Made by a program: the position numbers and the translations under genes. From contig CAWESK010000017.1 in NCBI GenBank assembly GCA_963811685.1, positions 124,001 through 188,000 of the forward strand: a stretch of DNA of 64,000 nt, given 5' to 3'. Source of the DNA: CAIWHR01 sp963811685. Lineage in GTDB: Bacteria; Pseudomonadota; Gammaproteobacteria; Burkholderiales; Casimicrobiaceae. Positions 13,883-22,569 of the stretch are shown here, one piece after another. Within the stretch, counting starts at the first letter, position 1, and each line of letters starts with the position of its first letter. Under the pieces are notes generated by a model. That model saw only the letters and a list, made by a program, of their open reading frames with translations, made no database searches and was not told the DNA's origin.

Positions 13883-14970
13883 TCGAAGCTCCGCATCGCG
13901 AGGCCGGTGGCGATGAGCAGCAGCGGCGCATCCTGGGCGAGCTGCCGCGGCCGGATGCTGTCGGCCACCGCCATGCTGCCGAACGGGTTGGCGACCACTG
14001 TCGCCACTCCCGCCCGCTTCGCGACGAGCTCGTCCAGCCCAGGCAGCAGGGCGCCGCCGCCGGCGAGGACGATCTGGTCGACCTGGCTGTAGGAGGTCGA
14101 GGTGAAGAAGAACTGCAGCGCCCGGGTGACCTCCAGCGCCAGCGTCTCCATGAACGGTTGGAGCACATCGGCGTCATAGTTCTCGGGGAGTCCCTGGTTC
14201 TTTTTCGCCGACTCGGCTTCCTCGGGCGACAGGTTGAAGGCGCGCTGGATGTCGTAGGTCAGCTGATTGCCGCCGAACGCCTGGTCGCGGGAGAACAGGA
14301 ATTGATCGTTGCGGAGCACGTAGAAGTGGGTGACGTGGGCCCCGATGTCGACCAGCGCGATATTCTGGTCGCGGCCGTTGGCGGGCAGCGACGGGGCGAT
14401 CAGCCGGAAAGCCTCCTGCGTCGCGTAGCTTTCGACGTCCATGACCCGGGGCTTCAACCCGGCCGCCTCGGCGATCGCCACCCGGTCCTCGACCTTTTCC
14501 TTCCGCGACGCTGCGATCAGAATCTCGACTTCGTCCGGGTTGTTCGGGGCCGGGCCGAGGATCTGGAAGTCGAGGTTGACCTCGTCGAGCGCGAACGGGA
14601 TGTACTGGTTCGCCTCGGCCTCGACCGTGAGCTCGAGGTCCTCCTCCTTCTGGCCGGAGGGCACGATGATCTTCTTGGTGATCACCATGGCGGCGGGCAG
14701 GGCGAGCGCGACGTTGCGGTTCCGGGTGCCAAGCCGCTTCCAGGCCCGCTTCAGCCCGTCGCTCACCTGGTCCAGGTTGGCGATGTTGCCGTCGGTCACG
14801 ACGTCCTTCGGCAGCCCCTCGACCACATATCGCTCGAGGCGGTGGACACCCTTGCCGACGTCCACGAGCTCGACCAGCTTGATCGACGTCGAGCTGATGT
14901 CGACGCCGATCAAAGCCGGCGACTTCACGGTGAAGATGTCGAGGGCGGAACTGAGCTTTTCAGCGATCAT
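13879..14970 (-). CDS. pilM: Type IV pilus assembly protein PilM, actin-like ATPase
   Basis: 363 residues. Cytoplasmic actin-fold (FtsA-like) ATPase that nucleates the PilMNO complex. The phosphate-1 motif IGVDISSTSIKLVEL, the phosphate-2 segment NIALVDIGAHVTHFYV and the adenosine motif IVLAGGGALLPGLDELV are intact. First gene of the five-gene pil operon, divergent from mrcA, with promoters expected in the 150-bp gap. Confidence 0.95.
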   Translation of the reverse strand: MIAEKLSSALDIFTVKSPALIGVDISSTSIKLVELVDVGKGVHRLERYVVEGLPKDVVTDGNIANLDQVSDGLKRAWKRLGTRNRNVALALPAAMVITKKIIVPSGQKEEDLELTVEAEANQYIPFALDEVNLDFQILGPAPNNPDEVEILIAASRKEKVEDRVAIAEAAGLKPRVMDVESYATQEAFRLIAPSLPANGRDQNIALVDIGAHVTHFYVLRNDQFLFSRDQAFGGNQLTYDIQRAFNLSPEEAESAKKNQGLPENYDADVLQPFMETLALEVTRALQFFFTSTSYSQVDQIVLAGGGALLPGLDELVAKRAGVATVVANPFGSMAVADSIRPRQLAQDAPLLLIATGLAMRSFE

Positions 14971-15074
14971 GGCGTCGTCTGCCTAATGCTGACAATTTAC
15001 ATTAAAGGTTGGCAGCAAGTATGAATCTTGTCAAATTGTTTGCCTCGGCGGGATTGTGTTGTTGCAACCCCGCA

Positions 15075-15080
15075 TATAAT
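15075..15080 (+). promoter_or_regulatory. Candidate -10 element for mrcA
   Basis: A consensus TATAAT lies 41 bases before the mrcA ATG. I see no good -35 at the usual spacing (partial match TTGTGT, 15 bases upstream). A GGGGG/CCCCC mini-hairpin (15082-15094) follows at the expected start of transcription. Confidence 0.4.
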
Positions 15081-15121
15081 TGGGGGCCTCCCCCTGCCCG
15101 TCCGGCAAGTTTTATTCCTCC

Positions 15122-17434
15122 ATGCTAAACCGGTGGCTCCTCTACGTCGGGTCCGTCCTGCTTGGCCTGGCGGTCGTCGGCGGCCTGCTCCTGGCGTTCG
15201 TGCTGGCGCTCCTTTATCCCACGCTCCCGTCACTCGAAAGCCTGACCGACTACCAGCCCAAGATCCCGCTCCGGATCGTCTCGGCGGAGGGGGACCTCCT
15301 CGGGGAATTCGGGGAGGAGCGCCGCGCGATCGTGACTATCGCCGAAGTGCCGGATGTGATGAAAAAAGCCATTTTGGCGGCCGAAGATGAGCGTTTCTAT
15401 TCCCACGGGGGGGTGGACTATCTCAGCGTTCTGCGGGCGGCGGCAAGCAATCTCACGAGCGGCACGCAACAAGGCGCCGGCACGATCACCATGCAGGTGG
15501 CCCGCAATTTCTTCCTCACCCGCGAAAAGACGATCACCCGGAAGCTGCGGGAGGTCCTGCTGGCCTGGAAGATCGAGGCCAACCTCGGCAAGGACGATAT
15601 CCTCCAGCTTTACGTAAACCAGATCTTTCTGGGCCAGCGGGCCTACGGTTTCGCGGCAGCGTCCCAGATCTATTTCGGCAAGCCGCTGAAGGACGTGACG
15701 GCCGCCGAGGCCGCCATGCTGGCCGGGCTGCCCAAGGCGCCGTCCGCCTTCAATCCGGTGAGCAACCCCCGCCGGGCCAAGACCCGCCAGCTCTATGTCC
15801 TTCGGCGTATGCATGAGCTCCGCTTCATCAACGACGACCAGTATCGGGAAGCACAAAGCGCGCCACTGGCCGTCCGCCAGGGATTGCGCGAAACGATCTC
15901 CACCCACGCCGAATACGTCGCCGAAATGGCGCGGCAGGTGGTGTTCGACGCCTACGGCGACGATGCCTACACGAAGGGACTGACGGTCTACACGACGATC
16001 CGCAAGGCAGACCAGGAAGCCGCTTATGCTGCACTGCGGCGAGGGGCGATCGACTACGACCGCCGTCACGGCTATCGCGGGCCGGAGGCCTACATCAGCC
16101 TGCCGGACGATGCCGGCGAGCGCGAGGCGGCGCTCGAGCGCGTGTTCCAGGACGCGCCGGACAGCGAGGGGCTGGTGCCGGCCGTCGTCGTCGAAGCGAA
16201 GAGTACCGCGGTCAAGGTCGTCATCGCCGACGGCGAGACGATGGAGATCACGGGAGACGGCCTCAAGTTCGCCGCTTCGTCTCTTCGCGACAAGTCGCCT
16301 CCCGCGACGCGGATCCGTCCGGGTGCCGTCGTCCGCGTGATGCGCGAGGACAAGGGCTACTGGAGCATCGCGCAGGTCCCGCTGGTCGAATCGGCGTTCG
16401 TGTCGATGCGCCCCACGGACGGCGCGCTCCTTTCGCTGATCGGCGGCTTCGACTTCGACCGCAGCAAGTTCAATCATGTGACGCAGGCGCAGCGGCAGCC
16501 AGGGTCGTCGTTCAAGCCGTTCATCTACTCCGCAGCCCTGGAGAAGGGGTTCACCCCGGCGACCGTGGTCAACGATGCACCGTTCTTCGTCCCGGCCGCC
16601 CAGGCAGGTGGCGAGGATTGGGAGCCCAAGAACTACGACGGCAAGTACGAGGGCCCGATGCGCGTGCGCGCGGCGCTCGCGAAGTCGAAGAACCTCGTCA
16701 CCGTCCGCGTGCTGCAGGCGATCGGTCCGCAGTACGCGCAGGACTATATCGCCCGTTTCGGCTTCGACCCCAAGCTTCACCCGCCTTACCTCACCATGGG
16801 GCTGGGCGCCGGCTCGGCAACGCCGCTGCAGATGGTCGATGCCTACGCCGTGTTCGCCAACGGCGGCTACCGCGTCGCACCCTACCTCATTGCGAAGATC
16901 GTCGACGCACGGGGCAACGTCCTGTCGGAAGCCGCGCCCGCCATCGCGCGCGAGGGGGCCGAGCGGGCGATCGACCCGCGCAATGCGTGGATCATGACTT
17001 CGCTTCTCAAGGACGTCGTTCGCGTCGGCACCGCGACGCGCGCGCTGAGCCTCAACCGTACCGACCTCGGCGGCAAGACGGGTACGACCAACGAATTCGT
17101 CGACGCCTGGTTCTGCGGCTACAACGCCTCGCTGGTGGCCGTTGCGTGGATCGGCTTCGACCAGCCCAAGACGCTCGGGTCAGGCGAAACCGGCGCGCAA
17201 GCTGCACTCCCGATCTGGATTTCGTACATGGCGAAGGTGCTGAAAGGTACGCCACCAGCCGAAGTACCGATGCCCGACGGCGTGGTCGCGGTGAAGGTCA
17301 ACGCGGACACGGGCCTGCGCGACGAGGGCGGCCTCACGGAGTTCTTCTTCTCCGAATTCCCGCCGCGGGGACGCGAGGAAAGCTTGACGCCCGCCGGCAC
17401 GCCGGTCAAGGACATCCGCGACCAGCTGTTCTGA
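15122..17434 (+). CDS. mrcA: Penicillin-binding protein 1A
   Basis: 770 residues. Bifunctional peptidoglycan glycosyltransferase/transpeptidase anchored in the inner membrane. One N-terminal membrane helix, then the GT51 motif ILAAEDERFYSHGGVD with the catalytic Glu, followed by QQGAGTITMQVARNFFL. The transpeptidase domain shows the nucleophile motif RQPGSSFKP, the SKN triad (KSKNLVTVRV), and KTGTTNEFVDAWF. The start is inferred from the membrane segment; there is no clear Shine-Dalgarno and CCTCC directly precedes the ATG. Shares TGATG with the next gene. Confidence 0.96.
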   Translation: MLNRWLLYVGSVLLGLAVVGGLLLAFVLALLYPTLPSLESLTDYQPKIPLRIVSAEGDLLGEFGEERRAIVTIAEVPDVMKKAILAAEDERFYSHGGVDYLSVLRAAASNLTSGTQQGAGTITMQVARNFFLTREKTITRKLREVLLAWKIEANLGKDDILQLYVNQIFLGQRAYGFAAASQIYFGKPLKDVTAAEAAMLAGLPKAPSAFNPVSNPRRAKTRQLYVLRRMHELRFINDDQYREAQSAPLAVRQGLRETISTHAEYVAEMARQVVFDAYGDDAYTKGLTVYTTIRKADQEAAYAALRRGAIDYDRRHGYRGPEAYISLPDDAGEREAALERVFQDAPDSEGLVPAVVVEAKSTAVKVVIADGETMEITGDGLKFAASSLRDKSPPATRIRPGAVVRVMREDKGYWSIAQVPLVESAFVSMRPTDGALLSLIGGFDFDRSKFNHVTQAQRQPGSSFKPFIYSAALEKGFTPATVVNDAPFFVPAAQAGGEDWEPKNYDGKYEGPMRVRAALAKSKNLVTVRVLQAIGPQYAQDYIARFGFDPKLHPPYLTMGLGAGSATPLQMVDAYAVFANGGYRVAPYLIAKIVDARGNVLSEAAPAIAREGAERAIDPRNAWIMTSLLKDVVRVGTATRALSLNRTDLGGKTGTTNEFVDAWFCGYNASLVAVAWIGFDQPKTLGSGETGAQAALPIWISYMAKVLKGTPPAEVPMPDGVVAVKVNADTGLRDEGGLTEFFFSEFPPRGREESLTPAGTPVKDIRDQLF

Positions 17435-18060
17435 TGCCGCGCCGCTTCGCCGCCAATGAACGAGCCCGCGACCGCGCGCGGCACGGTGAAACGCGCGCGC
17501 GCCATGATCGCGAGCGCATCGCCCACACGGCCGCGCGCCTCATCGCCGAGCATGGGCTCGCGGACTGGGCGCTCGCGAAGCGCAAGGCCGCGCGGCAGCT
17601 GATGCTGCCCGAGTCGGCGCCGCTGCCGTCCAACGAGGAGATCGAGGTCGCGCTCACGAGCTATCACGCGCTGTTCGCCGCGGACGCGCACGCCGCAAGC
17701 CTCCGTGCGCAGCGCGAAGAGGCCCTGTCCTGGATGAAGCGCCTCGCGGCCTGGGATCCGTTGCTGGTCGGCGGGGTCGCGGCGGGCTGGGCGACGGTGC
17801 ACAGCGACATCCGGCTGGAGCTCGTCGCCGACGACGCCAAGGCCGTGGAGATTGCGCTCGCCAACGACGGCGTGCGCTACGCGGCGCTGCCCGCGCGCGA
17901 CGGCGACGGCGGCGCGCACCTCGTGATCGACACACCGCGCGGCGGCCTGCGCGTGGCGATCCTCACACCGAGCGAATGGCGCAACCGCCCGCGGCGAGAC
18001 GAGGAGCCTCGCCTCGGCGCCGGCGCGCTCGCCGCGCTGCTCGCGTCAGTGGAAGCCTAG
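17434..18060 (+). CDS. Conserved hypothetical, degenerate nucleotidyltransferase-like
   Basis: 208 residues, ATG overlapping the mrcA stop (TGATG). The Arg-rich N-terminus leads into TAARLIAEHGLADWALAKRK, superficially like the first helices of TetR proteins, then a helical middle (SWMKRLAAWDPLLVGGV). A segment LVGGVAAGWATVHSDIRLEL follows the spacing of the minimal nucleotidyltransferase fold (glycines, then S-D). It lacks the clear second Asp of an active D-x-D, so it may be inactive or substrate-binding only. I do not assign a function. Its stop overlaps that of convergent hemB in CTAG. Confidence 0.8.
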   Translation: MPRRFAANERARDRARHGETRARHDRERIAHTAARLIAEHGLADWALAKRKAARQLMLPESAPLPSNEEIEVALTSYHALFAADAHAASLRAQREEALSWMKRLAAWDPLLVGGVAAGWATVHSDIRLELVADDAKAVEIALANDGVRYAALPARDGDGGAHLVIDTPRGGLRVAILTPSEWRNRPRRDEEPRLGAGALAALLASVEA

Positions 18061-19073
18061 CGTCGGCCCTCGGCGAGCCATTGCGCGGCGGCGACCGCGA
18101 AGTAGGTGAGGATCGCATCGGCGCCCGCGCGCTTGAACGCCATCAGCACCTCCAGCGCGCCCGCGCGCTCGTCGATCCAGCCATTCGCCGCCGCGGCCTT
18201 CAGCATCGCGTATTCGCCCGACACCTGGTAGACCGCCGTCGGCGCGCCGAACGCGTCCTTCACGCGGCGGACGATGTCGAGATAGGGAAGCCCGGGCTTC
18301 ACCATCACCATGTCGGCGCCTTCGTCGAGGTCGAGGCGGACTTCGCGCAGCGCCTCGTCCGAATTGGACGGGTCCATCTGATACGTGTACTTGTTGCCGG
18401 AGCCGAAGTTGCCGCTCGACCCGACCGCGTCGCGGAACGGCCCGTAGAACGACGACGCGTACTTGGCGGAATACGCAAGGATCCGCGTGCGCTGGAACTG
18501 GCTGCCGTCGAGCGCCGCGCGGATCGCGCCGATGCGCCCGTCCATCATGTCGGAAGGCGCCACCATGTCGGCGCCGGCGTCGGCGTGGCAGAGCGCCTGC
18601 CGCGACAGCGCGACCACCGTCTCGTCGTTGATCACATACCCGGTGCCGTCGATGAGGCCGTCCTGCCCGTGGCTCGTGTAGGGGTCGAGGGCGACATCGG
18701 TGATGATGCCGAGCTCCGGAAACCGCGCCTTCAGCGCCTTTACCGTGCGCGGCACCACGCCGTTCGGGTTCCACGCCTCGGCGGCATCCGCCGATTTTTC
18801 CTCTGGCGGAATCACCGGGAAGAGCGCGAGCGCCGGAATGCCCAGCGCGACGCAGCGCTCGGCCTCCGCGAGCAACAGATCGACGCTGCGGCGCGAGATT
18901 CCCGGAAGCGACGGCACCGGCTCCTCGCGCTTCGTGCCGTCGAGCACGAAGACCGGATAGATGAGATCGTCCGTGCCGAGGCGATGCTCGCGCATCAAAC
19001 GGCGCGAAAAGTCGTCGCGTCGCATCCGCCGCATTCGCGTGGCCGGAAAGCGGCCGGAAAAGTCGAAGCTCAT
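18057..19073 (-). CDS. hemB: Delta-aminolevulinic acid dehydratase (porphobilinogen synthase)
   Basis: 338 residues. Condenses two 5-aminolevulinate molecules into porphobilinogen for haem. The Schiff-base lysines are in MVMVKPGLPYLDI and in the AYSAKYASSFYGPF segment. The metal-binding region DVALDPYTSHGQDG lacks the cysteine triad of zinc enzymes, so it is the Mg-type common in Proteobacteria. Transcribed toward mrcA with a 4-bp stop overlap. Confidence 0.96.
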   Translation of the reverse strand: MSFDFSGRFPATRMRRMRRDDFSRRLMREHRLGTDDLIYPVFVLDGTKREEPVPSLPGISRRSVDLLLAEAERCVALGIPALALFPVIPPEEKSADAAEAWNPNGVVPRTVKALKARFPELGIITDVALDPYTSHGQDGLIDGTGYVINDETVVALSRQALCHADAGADMVAPSDMMDGRIGAIRAALDGSQFQRTRILAYSAKYASSFYGPFRDAVGSSGNFGSGNKYTYQMDPSNSDEALREVRLDLDEGADMVMVKPGLPYLDIVRRVKDAFGAPTAVYQVSGEYAMLKAAAANGWIDERAGALEVLMAFKRAGADAILTYFAVAAAQWLAEGRR

Positions 19074-19124
19074 GTTGCATAACCTCGTTGTCGTTGTTGT
19101 CGATTCGTCGGCCGCGCGGCGTCG

Positions 19125-19985
19125 TCATGTGCCGCGCAGCGTCAAGCGTAACTCCACAATGCGATCAAGGATTTCTTGCGTGCGCAATCCGCGGAACTCC
19201 GTTCGTAGCCGACAGTCTATCCACACGGACGGCAACGTCTCCCGCTTCCCTCCCTGAGCGGGTGCCCTCGCGGTGTTCAACCCCGCGTCGGGCGTTTCGG
19301 GCCCCGCGACACTCCCCTTGTTCGCGGGGCCTTTTCTTTGGGCGCGGGCGAAGCGTCGTCGTCGCCCGCCGGTATCTCCTTGCGCGAGCCACGCGCCCAG
19401 CACGGCTTCGGCGGCCGCAATGCCGATGCGCCGCGTCGCCGAGAAAGGCACGATTGTGACCTGCGCGGCGTGCGCGGGAAAGGCGGCGGCAACCGCTTCG
19501 CCGATGGCCTGCTCCGCGTCGCGCTGCTTCGATGCGGTGAGCTTGTCCATCTTGGTCGCGAGCAGCAGCACCGGCCGGCCGCTTCCGAGGAAGCTTCCGA
19601 GGAGCTCCACGTCCAGGTCCGCGAGGCCGTGTCGCGCGTCGACGATCAGCACGACGCCGACGAGCGACTGTCGGGTCGCGACATAACGGCCGAGGAAGCC
19701 CTGCCAGTGGCGCTTCAAGTCGAGCGGCACCGCGGCGTAGCCGTACCCGGGAAGATCGGCCAGGAGCGCGCCGGAGCGCAGCCGGAAGAAATTGATCTGC
19801 TGGGTCCGGCCGGGCGTCTTGCTTGCGAACGCGAGCCGGGTGCGGTTGGCGAGCACGTTGATCGCCGTCGATTTGCCCGCGTTCGAACGCCCTGCGAACG
19901 CGATTTCCGGCGGCCCCGGCGGCGGCAGTTGCGCGTCGTTCGCGATCGACAGCACGAATTCGGCTTGCTGCAACGGATGGTTCAC
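19125..19985 (-). CDS. engB: Ribosome-biogenesis GTP-binding protein EngB/YihA, long C-terminal tail
   Basis: 286 residues from a GTG at 19985; the family is usually 200-220. GTPase needed for large ribosomal subunit assembly. G1 is GRSNAGKSTA, G3 is DLPGYGYA, G4 is ATKMDK, G5 is PFSATRRIG. After AWLAQGD the sequence becomes a basic, low-complexity tail of about 80 residues to a stop at 19125. This may be a real extension or the result of a frameshift; a frame ending at 19277 gives a more ordinary tail. Divergent from cytochrome c4. Confidence 0.88.
   Translation of the reverse strand: MNHPLQQAEFVLSIANDAQLPPPGPPEIAFAGRSNAGKSTAINVLANRTRLAFASKTPGRTQQINFFRLRSGALLADLPGYGYAAVPLDLKRHWQGFLGRYVATRQSLVGVVLIVDARHGLADLDVELLGSFLGSGRPVLLLATKMDKLTASKQRDAEQAIGEAVAAAFPAHAAQVTIVPFSATRRIGIAAAEAVLGAWLAQGDTGGRRRRFARAQRKGPANKGSVAGPETPDAGLNTARAPAQGGKRETLPSVWIDCRLRTEFRGLRTQEILDRIVELRLTLRGT
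19300..19338 (+). terminator. Terminator-like hairpin pointing against engB
   Basis: A perfect 10-bp stem, GGCCCCGCGA (19300-19309) and its complement (19322-19331), with a 12-base loop, followed by TTTTCTTT on the plus strand. It lies within the 3' part of minus-strand engB, and no plus-strand gene precedes it. It may end an unseen antisense RNA or be a chance GC palindrome. Confidence 0.45.
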
Positions 19986-20025
19986 TGCGCGGGTTCCCGA
20001 GGATGACGTTCGCGTCCGGCGGCTT

Positions 20026-20054
20026 TTGGCCGGCCATGGGGCATCCGTTACAAT
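20026..20054 (+). promoter_or_regulatory. Candidate sigma70 promoter for cytochrome c4
   Basis: TTGGCC (20026-20031) and TACAAT (20049-20054) are separated by 17 bases and match consensus at four and five of six positions. They lie about 95 bases before the cytochrome ATG in the divergent gap with engB. Confidence 0.5.
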
Positions 20055-20147
20055 ACGATGTTTCGGCGCCGTTGAACCGGCGCCGCGCGGGTTGTGCCGG
20101 ATCGACGCCGGCGCGCCATCCGCGGTCCAGGGAGGAGCTGCCTCGAT

Positions 20148-20789
20148 ATGAAACCCTTGCTGCTGCTGGTAGCAGCCCTCGGTTGGTGTGCCGCGGCGCC
20201 CGCGATCGCCGAGGATGCCGCCGCCAAGCCCGACCTCGCCAAGGCGCAAGCCATCGTGAATCAGGTTTGCGCCGCCTGTCATGGCGCCGACGGCAACAGC
20301 CCGACGGCAGTGAATCCGCGCCTGGCCGGGCAGCCCGCCGGCTACATCGCGCTGCAGCTCGCGCACTTCAAGGCGGGAATCCGTCAGAACCCGGTCATGC
20401 AAGGGATGGCGGCGGCGCTCACGCCCGAGGATATGGTCGCCCTGGGTGTCTATTTTTCGCAGCAGACGCCAAAACCGATGTCGGCCAGGGACGCGACGCT
20501 GGTCCGGGCGGGGCAAAAGCTGTATCGCGGCGGCGATGCCGCGGCGGGCGTGCCTGCCTGTGCCGCCTGTCACGCACCCACCGGAACGGGCATTCCGAAG
20601 AACTATCCGCGCCTCGCGGGCCAGTACGGTGAGTACTCGTACGCGCAGCTCAAGGCATTCAAGGCCGGCGAGCGCGGTGCGGACAAGGAGGGCAAGGACG
20701 TCAAGGGCAGGATCATGGCGACGATCGCCAGCCGCATGACCGATGCCCAGATGAAGGCGGTCGCCGAGTACACCACCGGGCTGCAGTGA
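20148..20789 (+). CDS. Di-haem cytochrome c4
   Basis: 213 residues. Periplasmic electron carrier, typically feeding terminal oxidases. Sec signal peptide KPLLLLVAALGWCAAAPAIA, then two similar halves each with a CAACH haem-binding motif (VCAACHGADGN and ACAACHAPTGTG). Axial methionines are likely in NPVMQGMAAAL and KGRIMATIASRM. GGAGGAG lies about ten bases before the ATG. Its stop overlaps the GTG of the next gene. Confidence 0.93.
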   Translation: MKPLLLLVAALGWCAAAPAIAEDAAAKPDLAKAQAIVNQVCAACHGADGNSPTAVNPRLAGQPAGYIALQLAHFKAGIRQNPVMQGMAAALTPEDMVALGVYFSQQTPKPMSARDATLVRAGQKLYRGGDAAAGVPACAACHAPTGTGIPKNYPRLAGQYGEYSYAQLKAFKAGERGADKEGKDVKGRIMATIASRMTDAQMKAVAEYTTGLQ

Positions 20790-21688
20790 CGATTCCGGAT
20801 GCCGGGCGCGACGTGACCGCGGCGTCCGTGAGCACGGCCATCGTCGCCGGCATCAACGTCTACCCTGTCAAGAGCTGCCGCGGCATCGCAGTGACGCATG
20901 CTCGTGTCGCCACGCGCGGTCTCGAGCTCGACCACGAGCCACTTTCCGCCGGCGATCGGGAGTGGATGATCGTCGATGACGACGGGCAGTTCATCACGCA
21001 GCGCGAAGTGCCGCGCCTCGCCCTGGTCGAGGTCGCCATCGACGGCGGCGCGCTCAGGCTGTCGCTTCACGGCGGCGTGGCGATCGACGTGTCCGCGGAT
21101 TCACGCGCGGCCACCCGCGAGGTCGTCGTCTGGGGCAGCACGGTGCCCGCGCACGATGCGGGACCCGAAGTGGCCGCCTGGCTCGCCGCGGCGCTCGGCG
21201 TTTCCGCCCGGCTCGTGCGCTTCGATGCGGTGCACGAGCGCCGCTGCAATCCGCAGTTCGTCGGCGACTCGGGTGCGCACACGATGTTCGCCGATGCGTA
21301 TCCGCTGCTCGTCACGAGCGACGCCTCGCTCGCGGACCTCAACGCACGGATCGCCGAAAGCTCGGGTCCGGGCTCCCCTTTGCCGATGAACCGCTTCCGC
21401 CCGAATCTCGTGCTCTCGGGCCTGCCCGCCTGGGATGAGGACCATATCGCCACAATCGAAGTCGATGGCGTGGCGATCGAGCTGGTCAAGCCCTGCACAC
21501 GTTGCGTGACCACGACGACCGACCAGGCGACGGCCGTTCGCGGCATCGAGCCGCTGCCCACGCTCGCCCGCTACCGCACGAACGAGGCGTTGGGAGGCGT
21601 GACGTTCGGGATGAACGCGATCGTCACCGACGGCGTCGGTCGTGCAATCGCGGTCGGCAGCGCCGCCCGCTGCACCTACAGATTCTAG
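20786..21688 (+). CDS. MOSC domain protein (YcbX/mARC-like)
   Basis: 300 residues from a GTG overlapping the cytochrome stop (GTGA); in-frame GTGs at 20813 and 20828 are alternatives. N-terminal MOSC_N beta-barrel (INVYPVKSCRGIAV) followed by the molybdenum cofactor sulfurase C-terminal domain with the conserved cysteine region ELVKPCTRCVTTTTDQ and FRPNLVLSG. Such proteins bind molybdenum cofactor and reduce N-hydroxylated compounds; the substrate here is unknown. The adjacent cytochrome could be an electron partner, which is speculative. Stop overlaps convergent rfbD in CTAG. Confidence 0.88.
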   Translation: MTIPDAGRDVTAASVSTAIVAGINVYPVKSCRGIAVTHARVATRGLELDHEPLSAGDREWMIVDDDGQFITQREVPRLALVEVAIDGGALRLSLHGGVAIDVSADSRAATREVVVWGSTVPAHDAGPEVAAWLAAALGVSARLVRFDAVHERRCNPQFVGDSGAHTMFADAYPLLVTSDASLADLNARIAESSGPGSPLPMNRFRPNLVLSGLPAWDEDHIATIEVDGVAIELVKPCTRCVTTTTDQATAVRGIEPLPTLARYRTNEALGGVTFGMNAIVTDGVGRAIAVGSAARCTYRF

Positions 21689-22563
21689 AAAGCGTCCGGC
21701 TCGGCGGGGCTCGCGAGGCAACGCGCGAGCACGTCGCGCCAATCGGGCAGCGCGAAGCCGAACGTCGACTCGAACCGGGCGGTGTCGAGCACGCCGTAGG
21801 CCGGCCGGCGCGCCGGCAGCGGATACTCCGCGGTCGCGATCGGCACGATGCGCGGCGTCACGACGTCGCCGACGATCGCGCGCGCGAAATCGTGCCAGCT
21901 CGCCGCACCCGTTGCGCTCAGGTGATAGAGCCCCGCGCGATCCGCCAGCGGCGCCGGACCCGCGCCGGCGATCCGCACCGTCGCCTCGGCCAGCGTGCGG
22001 CACCAGTTCGGCACGCCGATCTGGTCGGCGACGATCCGCAACTCGTCGCGCTCGGCGGCAAGCCTTCGAATCGTCAGCAGGAAATTCTTGCCGCGCAGCC
22101 CGTAGACCCAGCTCGTGCGGAAGACGAGCGCAGCGCCGCCGACGGCGCCGATCGCCCGTTCGCCGTCGAGCTTGGTCGCTCCGTAGACGTTGAGCGGCGC
22201 GGTCGGTGCGCTCTCGGGGTACGGTGACGTGCGCGCGCCGTCGAACACGTAGTCGGTCGAATAGTGGATCAGCACGGCGCCGATCCGCTTCGCTTCCTCG
22301 GCGAGGATGCCCGGCGCGCGCGCGTTGACCGCCGCCGCCCGTTCGGGCTCCTTCTCGGCGAGATCGACCGCCGTGTAGGCGCCGGCGTTGACAATGACAT
22401 CCGGCTTGGAGCCACGCACGGCGGCAACCACCGCATCTGCGTCGGCGAGATCGAGCCGGGAGCGATCCGCGGCGACGACGTCGCCGAGGGGCGGCAGCAG
22501 CCGCGCGAGCTCGAAACCCAGTTGTCCGTTCGCGCCGGTGACGAGGAACGTCGGGCGTCGCAT
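21685..22563 (-). CDS. rfbD: dTDP-4-dehydrorhamnose reductase
   Basis: 292 residues. Last step of dTDP-L-rhamnose synthesis. NADPH-binding VTGANGQLGFELA at the N-terminus, HYSTDYVFDG, and the catalytic YGATKLDGE (Tyr and Lys). The first residues are MRRPTFL. Last gene of a minus-strand set rfbB-A-C-D, 6 bases after rfbC. Confidence 0.95.
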   Translation of the reverse strand: MRRPTFLVTGANGQLGFELARLLPPLGDVVAADRSRLDLADADAVVAAVRGSKPDVIVNAGAYTAVDLAEKEPERAAAVNARAPGILAEEAKRIGAVLIHYSTDYVFDGARTSPYPESAPTAPLNVYGATKLDGERAIGAVGGAALVFRTSWVYGLRGKNFLLTIRRLAAERDELRIVADQIGVPNWCRTLAEATVRIAGAGPAPLADRAGLYHLSATGAASWHDFARAIVGDVVTPRIVPIATAEYPLPARRPAYGVLDTARFESTFGFALPDWRDVLARCLASPAEPDAF

Positions 22564-22569
22564 CGCCGC

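Noticed and set aside
17470..17600. TetR-type regulator domain in the gene after mrcA
   Set aside because: One helix pair looks similar (AARLIAEHG) but the following recognition helix and ligand domain do not fit.
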